Of a stretch of 64,000 bases of DNA, positions 1-9,673 are shown one piece after another (within the stretch, counting starts at the first letter, position 1; every line of letters starts with the position of its first letter). Both the position numbers and the translations under genes were made by a program. The stretch covers positions 1,550,001 to 1,614,000 of the forward strand of contig CM070914.1 in the NCBI GenBank assembly GCA_036417435.1. The letters are read 5' to 3'. The notes beneath the pieces were generated by a model. The model saw only the letters and a list, made by a program, of their open reading frames with translations. It had not been told where the DNA came from and searched no databases. The DNA comes from Inia geoffrensis (lineage: Eukaryota; Chordata; Mammalia; Artiodactyla; Iniidae).

Positions 1-489
1 CCTCCGTTCCTACAAGCAAATCAAAGCCTAACCTCCAGGCATGTGTTCATGCTGGGTGCGCATTAAGTGACGCAGCATGGTAAGATGCTGACTTTCTCCT
101 GGAGCACAGTGACTTCACGTACGAGGTCTTCTAAGTATTCAAGGCAGAGTGTTTTCTCATGGCAGCTCACCCTCAGGGCCATGACAAAGACTTCCTGGGG
201 ACTTCGGACTCACCACAAATGTGGTCCTGACGATGCTCCAGGACTCTGGAAATGTAGCTCTCCTCCCGGGACGTGCGGTGTGCAGCCCGTCACTCGGCAC
301 GTACACAGGCCCTCCGATGTACAGACCAGTGGGCCTCCATGTGGTTCAGCCTTCCCACAGGGCTCTGGAGGTACTCAGTGAACTTGGAAGAAAAATGATG
401 CACAACCGAGGGCCCAGGAGTCCTCGAAAGGGTACTTCCTTTAAAATAAATCCCAACAGCGATGAAGAACTCATGGAGACAGTTGCATG
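1..489 (+). repeat. Sub-unit P1 of the reference monomer
   Basis: First third of monomer 1. It is colinear with 888-1380 at an offset of 888-896 bp. Matching blocks include 87-128 with 980-1022 (GCTGACT, TCTCCTGG, GTGAsTTCA, GAGGTC), 162-169 with 1058-1065 (GCAGCTCA), 221-230 with 1116-1125 (GTGkTCCTGA), 291-308 with 1186-1201 (CACTCrGCA, TACACAG), 371-380 with 1261-1270 (GTACTyAGTG) and 470-477 with 1361-1368 (CTCATGGA). It holds one AATAAA (445-450) and a donor-like ATG|GTAAGA at 78-85. Inferred: one copy of an ancestral unit of about 490 bp. Confidence 0.75.
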
Positions 490-887
490 CCTCCCTTTTT
501 ACACGGCTACTCAGGGTCTAACGTGGAGACGTGTTCTCTCATTGTTTCACTTTAGTTCTAGAGACTGTCATGCTCACCACCACCGAGGCCATGGAAGCAC
601 CTTGTTTGGACAGAGCAAATTCATATTTTTCCCCGAAGCATTTTTACAGGGTTGAGAGGCATGTCAACAGCAGAGAATGTCAGGTAGTTTCTAGGCAGCA
701 TGAATGGAGCCTTCAAATTGAGAAAACAAGTCTAGTTCCAGCAGGCCCCGATTTCCAAGGGCACACTCATCCTACGTCCCTCGGGTTTCTAACAAGTCCA
801 AAGGGAGACAAGGTTACCCAGTGTTTCCTTCCCTGAATCAACTTGTCGAAGTAGGGTTTTGTGCATCATGCGAACTGCCTCAACCAA
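490..887 (+). repeat. Sub-unit P2 of the reference monomer (shorter, most diverged)
   Basis: Middle of monomer 1. Its first 45 bases resemble the start of the monomer: CCTCC at 490 and 1, GTCTAAC at 516 against GCCTAAC at 26, and GTGTTC at 531 against 43. After an apparent loss of about 80 bp it again resembles P1: CTCACC then GGCCATG at 587 against 177. From about 640 on the likeness is weak. At about 400 bp it is shorter than P1 and P3. It also holds the exon-like segment described separately. Inferred: a third, deleted copy of the ancestral sub-unit. This assignment is less certain than that of P1 and P3. Confidence 0.5.
556..683 (+). other. Exon-like segment with splice-site lookalikes, present in each monomer
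   Basis: Seen in monomer 1: a pyrimidine-rich run ending TTTCACTTTAG (AG at 554-555) lies upstream, and CAG|GTAGTT (GT at 684-685) downstream, bounding 128 bp open in one frame. That frame has its first ATG at 570 and runs to a TGA at 834-836, giving 88 residues. The equivalent frame, counted from a GTG at 531, is unbroken in 37 of 46 complete monomers. It is cut to 86 codons by a 1-bp loss in eight (30, 32, 34, 36, 38, 40, 43, 45) and disrupted in monomer 22. Differences between copies are mostly amino-acid-changing. Inferred: probably a chance frame, though a transcript of the array could use these sites. No known domain is recognised. Confidence 0.2.
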
Positions 888-1380
888 GCAACACACTTGG
901 TATATGTGGGGCCGTCTAACTCTTCAAAAGTCTGCAGTGCCACGGGAAGAGCAGGCCAGAAATTGCAGTCAGAACGCACGCTGACTCTCTCCTGGCGCCA
1001 GGGTGAGTTCAGACAGGAGGTCGTACATGGAATGCGAAGCCCAGGGTTTCTCTGAGTGCAGCTCAGACTAGGGTAATGGGTAAAATTTCGACGGCCTGAG
1101 GGACGTGCCAGAACGGTGTTCCTGAACCTCTGTGAGTGCTGGGGTACTTAAGCTGCTCCAAAACAGAGTGCAGTGCGTTTCCCTACACTCAGCATACACA
1201 GAGTGGCTCCAAAGGGCTACGGGACTGGATGTTGCTCAACAGACACAGGTGGGCCTGGGAGTACTTAGTGTACCTGGCAGTAGCAGGATGCCCACATGAG
1301 CCTCCTAGGTGTCTGTAAAATCATACTGCAATTTAAGATATGCAGAGCAGAGGTCACATGCTCATGGAAAGTGCTGGACA
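888..1380 (+). repeat. Sub-unit P3 of the reference monomer
   Basis: Last third of monomer 1, colinear with P1 as listed there. The chain continues past the monomer end: 490-536 matches 1381-1428, the start of the next monomer, at the same offset. P3 carries CTCCTAGGTGTC where P1 has GGGCCC(T)AGGAGTC, so the T present in right-domain P1 copies looks ancestral. It contains the 12-bp palindrome CCTGGCGCCAGG (991-1002) and, in some monomers, the TGTAC duplication (after about 1272). Confidence 0.75.
991..1002 (+). other. 12-bp perfect palindrome in the monomer
   Basis: CCTGGCGCCAGG equals its own reverse complement and is kept in most monomers. It changes to CCTGGCACCAGG in monomers 4 and 10 and to CCTGGTGCCAGG in 29, as expected for decay of the central CpG, and to CCTGGAGCCAGG in monomer 21. 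No function is known. Confidence 0.7.
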
Positions 1381-2765
1381 CCTCCGTTCCTACAAGCAAA
1401 TCAAAGCCTAACCTCCAGGCATGTGTTCGTGCTGGGTGCGAATTACGTGACGCAGCATGGTAAGATGCTGACTTTCTCCTGGAGCACAGTGACTTCACGT
1501 ACGAGGTCTTCTAAGTATTCAATGCAGAGTGTTTTCTCATGGCAGCTCACCCTCAGGGCCATGACAAAGACTTCCTGGGGACATCGGACTCACCAGAAAT
1601 GTGGTCCTGACGGTGCTCCAGGACTCTGGAAATGTAGCTCTCCTCCCGGTACATGCGGTGTGCAGCCAGTCACTCGGCACGTACAGAGGCCTTCCGATGT
1701 ACAGACCAGTGGGCCTCCATGTGGCTCAGCCTTCCCACAGGGCTCTGGAGGTACTCAGTGGACTTGGAGGAAAAATGATGCACAACCGAAGGCCCAGGAG
1801 TCCTCCAAAGGGTACTTCCTTTAAAATAAATCCCAACAGCGATGAAGAACTCATGGAGACAGTTGCATGCCTCCCTTTTTACACGGCTACTCAGGGTCTA
1901 ACGTGGAGACGTGTTCTCTCATTGTTTCACTTTAGTTCTAGAGACTGTCATGCTCACCACCAACGAGGCCATGGAAGCACCTTGTTTGGACAGAGCCAAT
2001 TCATATTTTTCCCGGAAGCATTCTTACATGGTTGAGAGACCTGTCAACAGCAGAGAATGTCAGGTAGTTTCTAGGCAGCATGAATGGAGCCTTCAAATTG
2101 AGAAAACAATTCTAGTTCCAGCAGGCCCCGATTTCCACTGGAACACTCATCCTACGTCCTTCGGGTTTCTAACAAGTCCAAAGGGAGACAAGGTTACCCA
2201 GTGTTTCCTTCCCTGAATCAACTTGTCGAAGTAGGGTTTTGTGCATCATGCGAACTGCCTCAACCAAGCAACGCACTTGGTATGTGTGGGGCCGTCTGAC
2301 TCTTCAAAACTCTGCAGTGCAACGGGAAGAGCAGGCCTGAAATTGCAGTCAGAACGCACGCTGACTCTCTCCTGGCGCCAGGGTGAGTTCAGGCAGGAGG
2401 TCGTACATGGAATGCGAAGCCCAGGGTTTCTCTGAGTGCAGCTCAGACCAGGGTAATGGGTAAAATTTCGACGGCCTGAGGGACGTGCCAGAACGGTGTT
2501 CCTGAACCTCTGTGAGTGCTGGGGTACTTAAGCTGCTCCAAAACAGAGTGCAGTGCGTTTCCCTACACTCAGCATACACAGAGTGGCTCCAAAGGGCTAC
2601 GGGACTGGATGTTGCTCAACAGACACAGGTGGGCCTGGGAGTACTTAGTGTACTATACCTGGCAGTAACAGGATGCCCACATGAGCCTCCTAGGTGTCTG
2701 TAAATTCATACTGCGATTTGAGATATGCAGAGCAGAGGTCACATGCTCATGGAAAGTGCTGAACA
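1381..2765 (+). repeat. Monomer 2 (1,385 bp)
   Basis: 5' part has GAATTACGTG and AATGCAGAG, as in 4 and 17. The 3' part has TTCCCGGAAGC, ACAATTCTAG, AAAACTCTG and CAACGGG, as in 9 and 15. The 5-bp duplication reads TGTACTATAC. Confidence 0.97.
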
Positions 2766-4145
2766 CCATCGTTCCTACAAGCAAATCAAAGCCTAACCTC
2801 CAGGCATGTGTTCATGCTGGGTTCGCATTAAGTGACGCAGCATGGTAAGATGCGAACTTTCTCCTGGAGCACACTGACTTCACGTACGAGGTCTTCTAAG
2901 TATTCAAGGCAGAGTGTTTTCTCATGGCAGCTCACCCTCAGGGCTATGACAAAGACTTCCTGGGGACTTCGGACTCACCAGAAATGTGGTCCTGACGGTG
3001 CTCCAGGACTCTGGAAATGTAGCTCTCCTCCCGGGACATGCGGTGTGCAGCCCGTCACTCGGCACATACACAGGCCCTCCGATGTACAGACCAGTGGGCC
3101 TCCATGTGGTTCAGCCTTCCCACAGGGCTCTGGAGATACTCAGTGAACTTGGAGGAAAAATGATGCACAACCGAGGGCCCAGGAGTCCTCCAAAGGGTAC
3201 TTCCTTTAAAATAAATCCCAGTAGCGATGAAGAACTCATGGAGACAGTTGCATGCCTCCCTTTTTCCACGGCTACTCAGGGTCTAACGTGGAGACGTGTT
3301 CTCTCATTGTTTCTTTTTAGTTCTAGAGACTGTCATGCTCACCACCACCGAGACCATGGAAGCAATTTTTTTGGACAGAGCCAATTCATATTTTTCCCCG
3401 AAGCATTCTTCCAGGGTTGAGAGGCCTGTCAACAGCAGAGAATGTCAGGTAGTTTCTAGGCAGCATGAATGGAGCCTTCAAATTGAGAAAACAAGTCTAG
3501 TTCCAGCAGGCCCCGATTTCCACGGGCACACTCCTCCTACGTCCCTCGGGTTTCTAACAAGTCCAAAGGGAGACAAGGTTACCCAGTGTTTCCTTCCCTG
3601 AATCAACTTGTCGAAGTAGGGTTTTGTGCATCATGCGAACTGCCTCAACCAAGCAACGCACTTGGTATGTGCGGGGCCGTCTAACTCTTCAAAAGTCTGC
3701 AGTGCCACGGGAAGAGCAGGCCTGAAATTGCAGTCAGAACGCACGCTGACTCTCTCCTGGCGCCAGGGTGAGTTCAGGCAGGAGGTCGTACATGGAATGC
3801 GAAGCCCAGGGTATCTCTGAGTGCAGCTCAGACTAGGGTAATGGGTAAAATTTCGACGGCCTGAGGGACGTGTCAGAACGGTTTTCCTGAACCTCTGTGA
3901 GTGCTGGGGTAGTTAAGCTGCTCCAAAACAGAGTGCAGTGCGTTTCCCTACACTCAGCATACACAGAGTGGCTCCAAAGGGCTACGGGACTGGATGTTGC
4001 TCAACAGACACAGGTGGGCCTGGGAGTACTTAGTGTACCTGGCAGTAGCAGGATGCCCACATGAGCCTCCTAGGTGTCTGTAAAATCATACTGCAATTTA
4101 AGATATGCAGAGCAGAGGTCACATGCTCATGGAAAGTGCTGGACA
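2766..4145 (+). repeat. Monomer 3 (1,380 bp)
   Basis: Like 16: CCATCGTTCC, GGTTCGCATT, GGCTATGAC, GAGATACTC and GTGCGGGG. It has TTTCTTTTTAG, as in 17-19, and a private run of seven T (GCAATTTTTTTGG, near 3,363). No TGTAC duplication. Confidence 0.97.
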
Positions 4146-5530
4146 CATCCGTTCCTACAAGAAAATCAAAGCCTAACCTCCAGGCATGTGTTCATGCTGG
4201 GTGCGAATTACGTGACGCAGCATGGTAAGATGCTGACTTTCTCCTGGAGCACAGTGACTTCACGTACGAGGTCTTCTAAGTATTCAATGCAGAGTGTTTT
4301 CTCATGGCAGCTCACCCTCAGGGCCATGACAAAGACTTCCTGGGGACATCGGACTCACCAGAAATGTGGTCCTGACGGTGCTCCAGGACTCTGGAAATGT
4401 AGCTCTCCTCCCGGTACATGCGGTGTGCAGCCAGTCACTCGGCACGTACAGAGGCCCTCCGATGTACAGATCAGTGGGCCTCCATGTGGCTCAGCCTTCC
4501 CACAGGGCTCTGGAGGTACTCAGTGAACTTGGAGGAAAAATGATGCACAACCGAAGGCCCAGGAGTCCTCCAAAGGGTACTTCCTTTAAAATAAATCCCA
4601 ACAGCGATGAAGAACTCATGGAGACAGTTGCATGCCTCCCTTTTTACACGGCTACTCAGGGTCTAACGTGGAGACGTGTTCTCTCATTGTTTCACTTTAG
4701 TTCTAGAGACTGTCATGCTCACCACCACCGAGGCCATGGAAGCACCTTGTTTTGACAGAGCCAATTCATATATTTCCCCGAAGCATTCTTACAGGGTTGA
4801 GAGGCCTGTCAACAGCAGAGAATGTCAGGTAGTTTCTAGGCAGCATGAATGGAGCCTTCAAATTGAGAAAACAAGTCTAGTTCCAGCAGGCCCCGATTTC
4901 CACGGGCACACTCATCCTACGTCCCTCGGGTTTCTAACAAGTCCAAAGGGAGACAAGGTTACCCAGTGTTTCCTTCCCTGAATCAACTTGTCGAAGTAGG
5001 GTTTTGTGCATCATGCGAACTGCCTCAACCAAGCAACGCACTTGGTATGTGTGGGGCCGTCTGACTCTTCAAAAGTCTGCAGTGCCACGGGAAGAGCAGG
5101 CCTGAAATTGCAGGCAGAACGCACGCTGACTCTCTCCTGGCACCAGGGTGAGTTCAGGCAGGAGGCCGCACATTGAATGCGAAGCAAAGGGTTTCTCTGA
5201 GTGCAGCTCAGACTAGGGTAATGGGTAAAATTTCGACGGCCTGAGGGACGTGCCAGAACGGTGTTCCTGAACCTCTGTGAGTGCTGGGGTATTTAAGCTG
5301 CTCCAAAACAGAGTGCAGTGCGTTTCCCTACACTCAGCATACACAGAGTGGCTCCAAAGGGCTACGGGACTGGATGTTGCTCAACAGACACAGGTGGGCC
5401 TCGGAATACTTAGTGTACTTTACCTGGCAGTAACAGGATGCCCACATGAGCCTCCTAGGTGTCTGTAAAATCATACTGCCGTTTAAGATATGCAGAGCAG
5501 AGGTCACATGCTCATGGAAAGTGTTGGACA
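4146..5530 (+). repeat. Monomer 4 (1,385 bp)
   Basis: 5' half like 2; 3' half with TTGTTTTGACA and ATATATTTCC, shared with 10. Ends with GGCCGCACATTG, GAAGCAAAGGG and GTATTTAAG, as in 6, 10 and 12. The 5-bp duplication reads TGTACTTTAC. The palindrome is changed to CCTGGCACCAGG. Confidence 0.97.
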
Positions 5531-6910
5531 CCTCCGTTCCTACAAGCAAATCAAAGCCTAACCTCCAGGCATGTGTTCATGCTGGGTGCGCATTAAGTGA
5601 CGCAGCATGGTAAGATGCTGACTTTCTCCTGGAGCACAGTGACTTCACGTACGAGGTCTTCTAAGTATTCAAGGCAGAGTGTTTTCTCATGGCAGCTCAC
5701 CCTCAGGGCCATGACAAAGACTTCCTGGGGACTTCGGACTCACCACAAATGTGGTCCTGACGATGCTCCAGGACTCTGGAAATGTAGCTCTCCTCCCGGG
5801 ACATGCGGTGTGCAGCCCGTCACTCGGCACGTACACAGGCCCTCCGATGTACAGACCAGTGGGCCTCCATGTGATTCAGCCTTCCCACAGGGCTCTGGAG
5901 GTACTCAGTGAACTTGGAAGAAAAATGATGCACAACCGAGGGCCCAGGAGTCCTCGAAAGGGTACTTCCTTTAAAATAAATCCCAACAGCGATGAAGAAC
6001 TCATGGAGACAGTTGCATGCCTCCCTTTTTACACGGCTACTCAGGGTCTAACGTGGAGACGTGTTCTCTCATTGTTTCACTTTAGTTCTAGAGACTGTCA
6101 TGCTCACCACCACCGAGGCCATGGAAGCACCTTGTTTGGACAGAGCAAATTCATATTTTTCCCCGAAGCATTTTTACAGGGTTGAGAGGCATGTCAACAG
6201 CAGAGAATGTCAGGTAGTTTCTAGGCAGCATGAATGGAGCCTTCAAATTGAGAAAACAAGTCTACTTCCAGCAGGCCCCGATTTCCAAGGGCACACTCAT
6301 CCTACGTCCCTCGGGTTTCTAACAAGTCCAAAGGGAGACAAGGTTACCCAGTGTTTCCTTCCCTGAATCAACTTGTCGAAGTAGGGTTTTGTGCATCATG
6401 CGAACTGCCTCAACCAAGCAACACACTTGGTATATGTGGGGCCGTCTAACTCTTCAAAAGTCTGCAGTGCCACGGGAAGAGCAGGCCAGAAATTGCAGTC
6501 AGAACGCACGCTGACTCTCTCCTGGCGCCAGGGTGAGTTCAGACAGGAGGTCGTACATGGAATGCGAAGCCCAGGGTTTCTCTGAGTGCAGCTCAGACTA
6601 GGGTAATGGGTAAAATTTCGACGGCCTGAGGGACGTGCCAGAACGGTGTTCCTGAACCTCTGTGAGTGCTGGGGTAGTTAAGCTGCTCCAAAACAGAGTG
6701 CAGTGCGTTTCCCTACACTCAGCATACACAGAGTGGCTCCAAAGGGCTACGGGACTGGATGTTGCTCAACAGACACAGGTGGGCCTGGGAGTACTTAGTG
6801 TACCTAGCAGTAACAGGATGCCCACATGAGCCTCCTAGGTGTCTGTAATATCATACTGCCATTTAAGATATGCAGAGCAGAGATCACATGCTCATGGAAA
6901 GTGCTGGACA
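5531..6910 (+). repeat. Monomer 5 (1,380 bp)
   Basis: Nearly the same as monomer 1; pairs with 11 in the 8,289-bp repeat. Ends with TACCTAGCAG and TAATATC, as in 8 and 14. Confidence 0.97.
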
Positions 6911-8293
6911 ACTCCGTTCCTACAAGCAAATCAAAGCCTAACCTCCAGGCATGTGTTCATGCTGGGTGCGCATTAAGTGACGCAGCATGGTAAGATGCTG
7001 ACTTTCTCCTGGAGCACAGTGACTTCACATACGAGGTCTTCTAAGTATTCAAGGCAGAGTGTTTTCTCATGGCAGCTCACCCTCAGGGCCATGACAAAGA
7101 CTTCCTGGGGACTTCGGACTCACCACAAATGTGGTCTTGACGGTGCTCCAGGACTCTGGAAATGTAGCTCTCCTCCCGGGACATGCGGTGTGCAGCCCGT
7201 CACTCGGCACGTAAGAGGCCCTCCGATGTACAGACCAGTGGGCCTCCATGTGGCTCAGCCTTCCCACAGGGCTCTGGAGGTACTCAGTGAACTTGGAGGA
7301 AAAATGATGCACAACCGATGGCCCAGGAATCCTCCAAAGGGTACTTCCTTAAAATAAACCCCAACAGCGATGAAGAACTCATGGAGACAGTTGCATGCCT
7401 CCCTTTTTACACGGCTACTCAGGGTCTAACGTGGATACGTGTTCTCTCATTGTTTCACTTTAGTTCTAGAGACTGTCATGCTCACCACCACCGAGGCCTT
7501 GGAAGCAACTTCTTTGGACATAGCCAATTCATATTTTTCCCCGAAGCATTCTTACAGGCTTGAGAGGCCTGTCAACAGCAGAGAATGTCAGGTAGTTTCT
7601 AGACAGCGTGAATGGAGCCTTCAAATTGGGAAAAGAAGTCTAGTTAAAGCAGGCCCCGATTTCCACGTGCACACTCATCATATGCCCCTCGGGTTTCTAA
7701 CAAGTCCAAAGGGAGACAAGGTTACCCAGTGTTTCCTTCCCTGAATCAACTTGTCGAAGTAGGGTTTTGTGCATCATGCGAACTGCCTCAACCAAGCAAC
7801 GCACTTGGTATGTGTGGGGCCGTCTGACTCTTCAAAAGTCTGCAGTGCCACGGGAAGAGCAGGCCTGAGATTGCAGTCAGAACGCACGCTGACTCTCTCC
7901 TGGCGCCAGGGTGAGTTCAGGCAGGAGGCCGCACATTGAATGCGAAGCAAAGGGTTTCTCTGAGTGCAGCTCAGACTAGGGTAATGGGTAAAATTTCGAC
8001 GGCCTGAGGGACGTGCCAGAACGGTGTTCCTGAACCTCTGTGAGTGCTGGGGTATTTAAGCTGCTCCAAAACAGAGTGCAGTGCGTTTCCCTACACTCAG
8101 CATACACAGAGTGGCTCCAAAGGGCTACGGGACTGGATGTTGCTCAACAGACACAGGTGGGCCTCGGAATACTTAGTGTACTTTACCTGGCAGTAACAGG
8201 ATGCCCACATGAGCCTCCTAGGTGTCTGTAAAATCATACTGCCGTTTAAGATATGCAGAGCAGAGGTCACATGCTCATGGAAAGTGTTGGACA
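6911..8293 (+). repeat. Monomer 6 (1,383 bp)
   Basis: Has CACATACG, GTCTTGACGG, GTAAGAGG (1-bp loss), CCTTAAAAT (1-bp loss), GAGGCCTTGG, GGACATAGCC and TAGTTAAAGC; pairs with 12 from about offset 180 on. The 5-bp duplication reads TGTACTTTAC. Confidence 0.97.
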
Positions 8294-9673
8294 CCTCCGT
8301 TCCTACAAGCAAATCAAAGCCTAACCTCCAGGCATGTGTTCATGCTGGGTGCGCATTAAGTGACGCAGCATGGTAAGATGCTGACTTTCTCCTGGAGCAC
8401 AGTGACTTCACGTACGAGGTCTTCTAAGTATTCAAGGCAGAGTGTTTTCTCATGGCAGCTCACCCTCAGGGCCATGACAAAGACTTCCTGGGGACTTCGG
8501 ACTCACCACAAATGTGGTCCTGACGATGCTCCAGGACTCTGGAAATGTAGCTCTCCTCCCGGGACATGCGGTGTGCAGCCCGTCACTCGGCACGTACACA
8601 GGCCCTCCGATGTACAGACCAGGGGGCCTCCATGTGGTTCAGCCTTCCCACAGGGCTCTGGAGGTACTCAGTGAACTTGGAAGAAAAATGATGCACAACC
8701 GAGGGCCCAGGAGTCCTCGAAAGGGTACTTCCTTTAAAATAAATCCCAACAGCGATGAAGAACTCATGGAGACAGTTGCATGCCTCCCTTTTTACACGGC
8801 TACTCAGGGTCTAACGTGGAGACGTGTTCTCTCATTGTTTCACTTTAGTTCTAGAGACTGTCATGCTCACCACCACCGAGGCCATGGAAGCACCTTGTTT
8901 GGACAGAGCCAATTCATATTTTTCCCCGAAGCATTCTTACAGTGTTGAGAGACCTGTCAACAGCAGAGAATGTCAGGTAGTTTCTAGGCAGCATGAATGG
9001 AGCCTTCAAATTGAGAAAACAAGTCTAGTTCCAGCAGGCCCCGATTTCCAAGGGCACACTCATCCTACGTCCCTCGGCTTTCTAACAAGTCCAAAGGGAG
9101 ACAAGGTTACCCAGTGTTTCCTTCCCTGAATCAACTTGTCGAAGTAGGGTTTTGTGCATCATGCGAACTGCCTCAACCAAGCAACGCACTTGGTATATGT
9201 GGGGCCGTCTAACTCTTCAAAAGTCTGCAGTGCCACGGGAAGAGCAGGCCAGAAATTGCAGTCAGAACGCACGCTGACTCTCTCCTGGCGCCAGGGTGAG
9301 TTCAGACAGGAGGTCGTACATGGAATGCGAAGCCCAGGGTTTCTCTGAGTGCAGCTCAGACTAGGGTAATGGGTAAAATTTCGACGGCCTGAGGGACGTG
9401 CCAGAACGGTGTTCCTGAACCTCTGTGAGTGCTGGGGTACTGAAGCTGCTCCAAAACAGAGTGCAGTGCGTTTCCCTACACTCAGCATACACAGAGTGGC
9501 TCCAAAGGGCTACGGGACTGGATGTTGCTCAACAGACACAGGTGGGCCTGGGAGTACCTAGTGTACCTGGCAGTAACAGGATGCCCACATGAGCCTCCTA
9601 GGTGTCTGTAAAATCATACTGCCATTTAAGATATGCAGAGCAGAGGTCACATGCTCATGGAAAGTGCTGGACA
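8294..9673 (+). repeat. Monomer 7 (1,380 bp)
   Basis: Monomer-1 subtype; pairs with 13. Private variants CAGGGGGCCTCC and ACAGTGTTGAG. Ends with GTACCTAGTG, as in 11 and 13. Confidence 0.97.

Larger units (their letters stand above)
1..1380 (+). repeat. Monomer 1 (1,380 bp), reference copy
   Basis: Subtype shared with 5, 7, 11 and 13: CACAAATGTGG, GACGATGCTCC, GAAAGGGTACTTCC and TTTCCAAGGGC. Its closest copy is monomer 5. It keeps GGGACGTGCGG at 268-278, where nearly all others have GGGACATGCGG. No TGTAC duplication. Confidence 0.97.

Noticed and set aside
445..450. AATAAA as a working polyadenylation signal
   Set aside because: It lies in an A/T-rich run that P3 shares in altered form (TTTAAGATATG), there is no upstream gene, and a hexamer alone is weak evidence.
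67..1318. Overlapping open frames of 60-157 codons in every monomer, taken as a multigene family
   Set aside because: They overlap on several frames and both strands, mostly start at GTG rather than ATG, and shift or break with monomer indels. They show no domain I recognise and vary mainly by amino-acid-changing differences. Their recurrence is explained by copy similarity.
1..1380. Monomer derived from a retrovirus or a D4Z4/DXZ4-type macrosatellite
   Set aside because: No terminal repeats, primer-binding site, polymerase motifs or homeobox are visible. Monomer length also differs from the 3-kb and 3.3-kb units of DXZ4 and D4Z4.
3512..3526. CENP-B box candidate (reverse strand) CCCGATTTCCACGGG
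   Set aside because: It has CCCG, the central T and the next CG, but ends GG where the essential core needs AA (7 of 9 core bases). Several monomers also alter it to TTTCCAAGGG or TTTCCACGCG. It does not by itself support centromere function.
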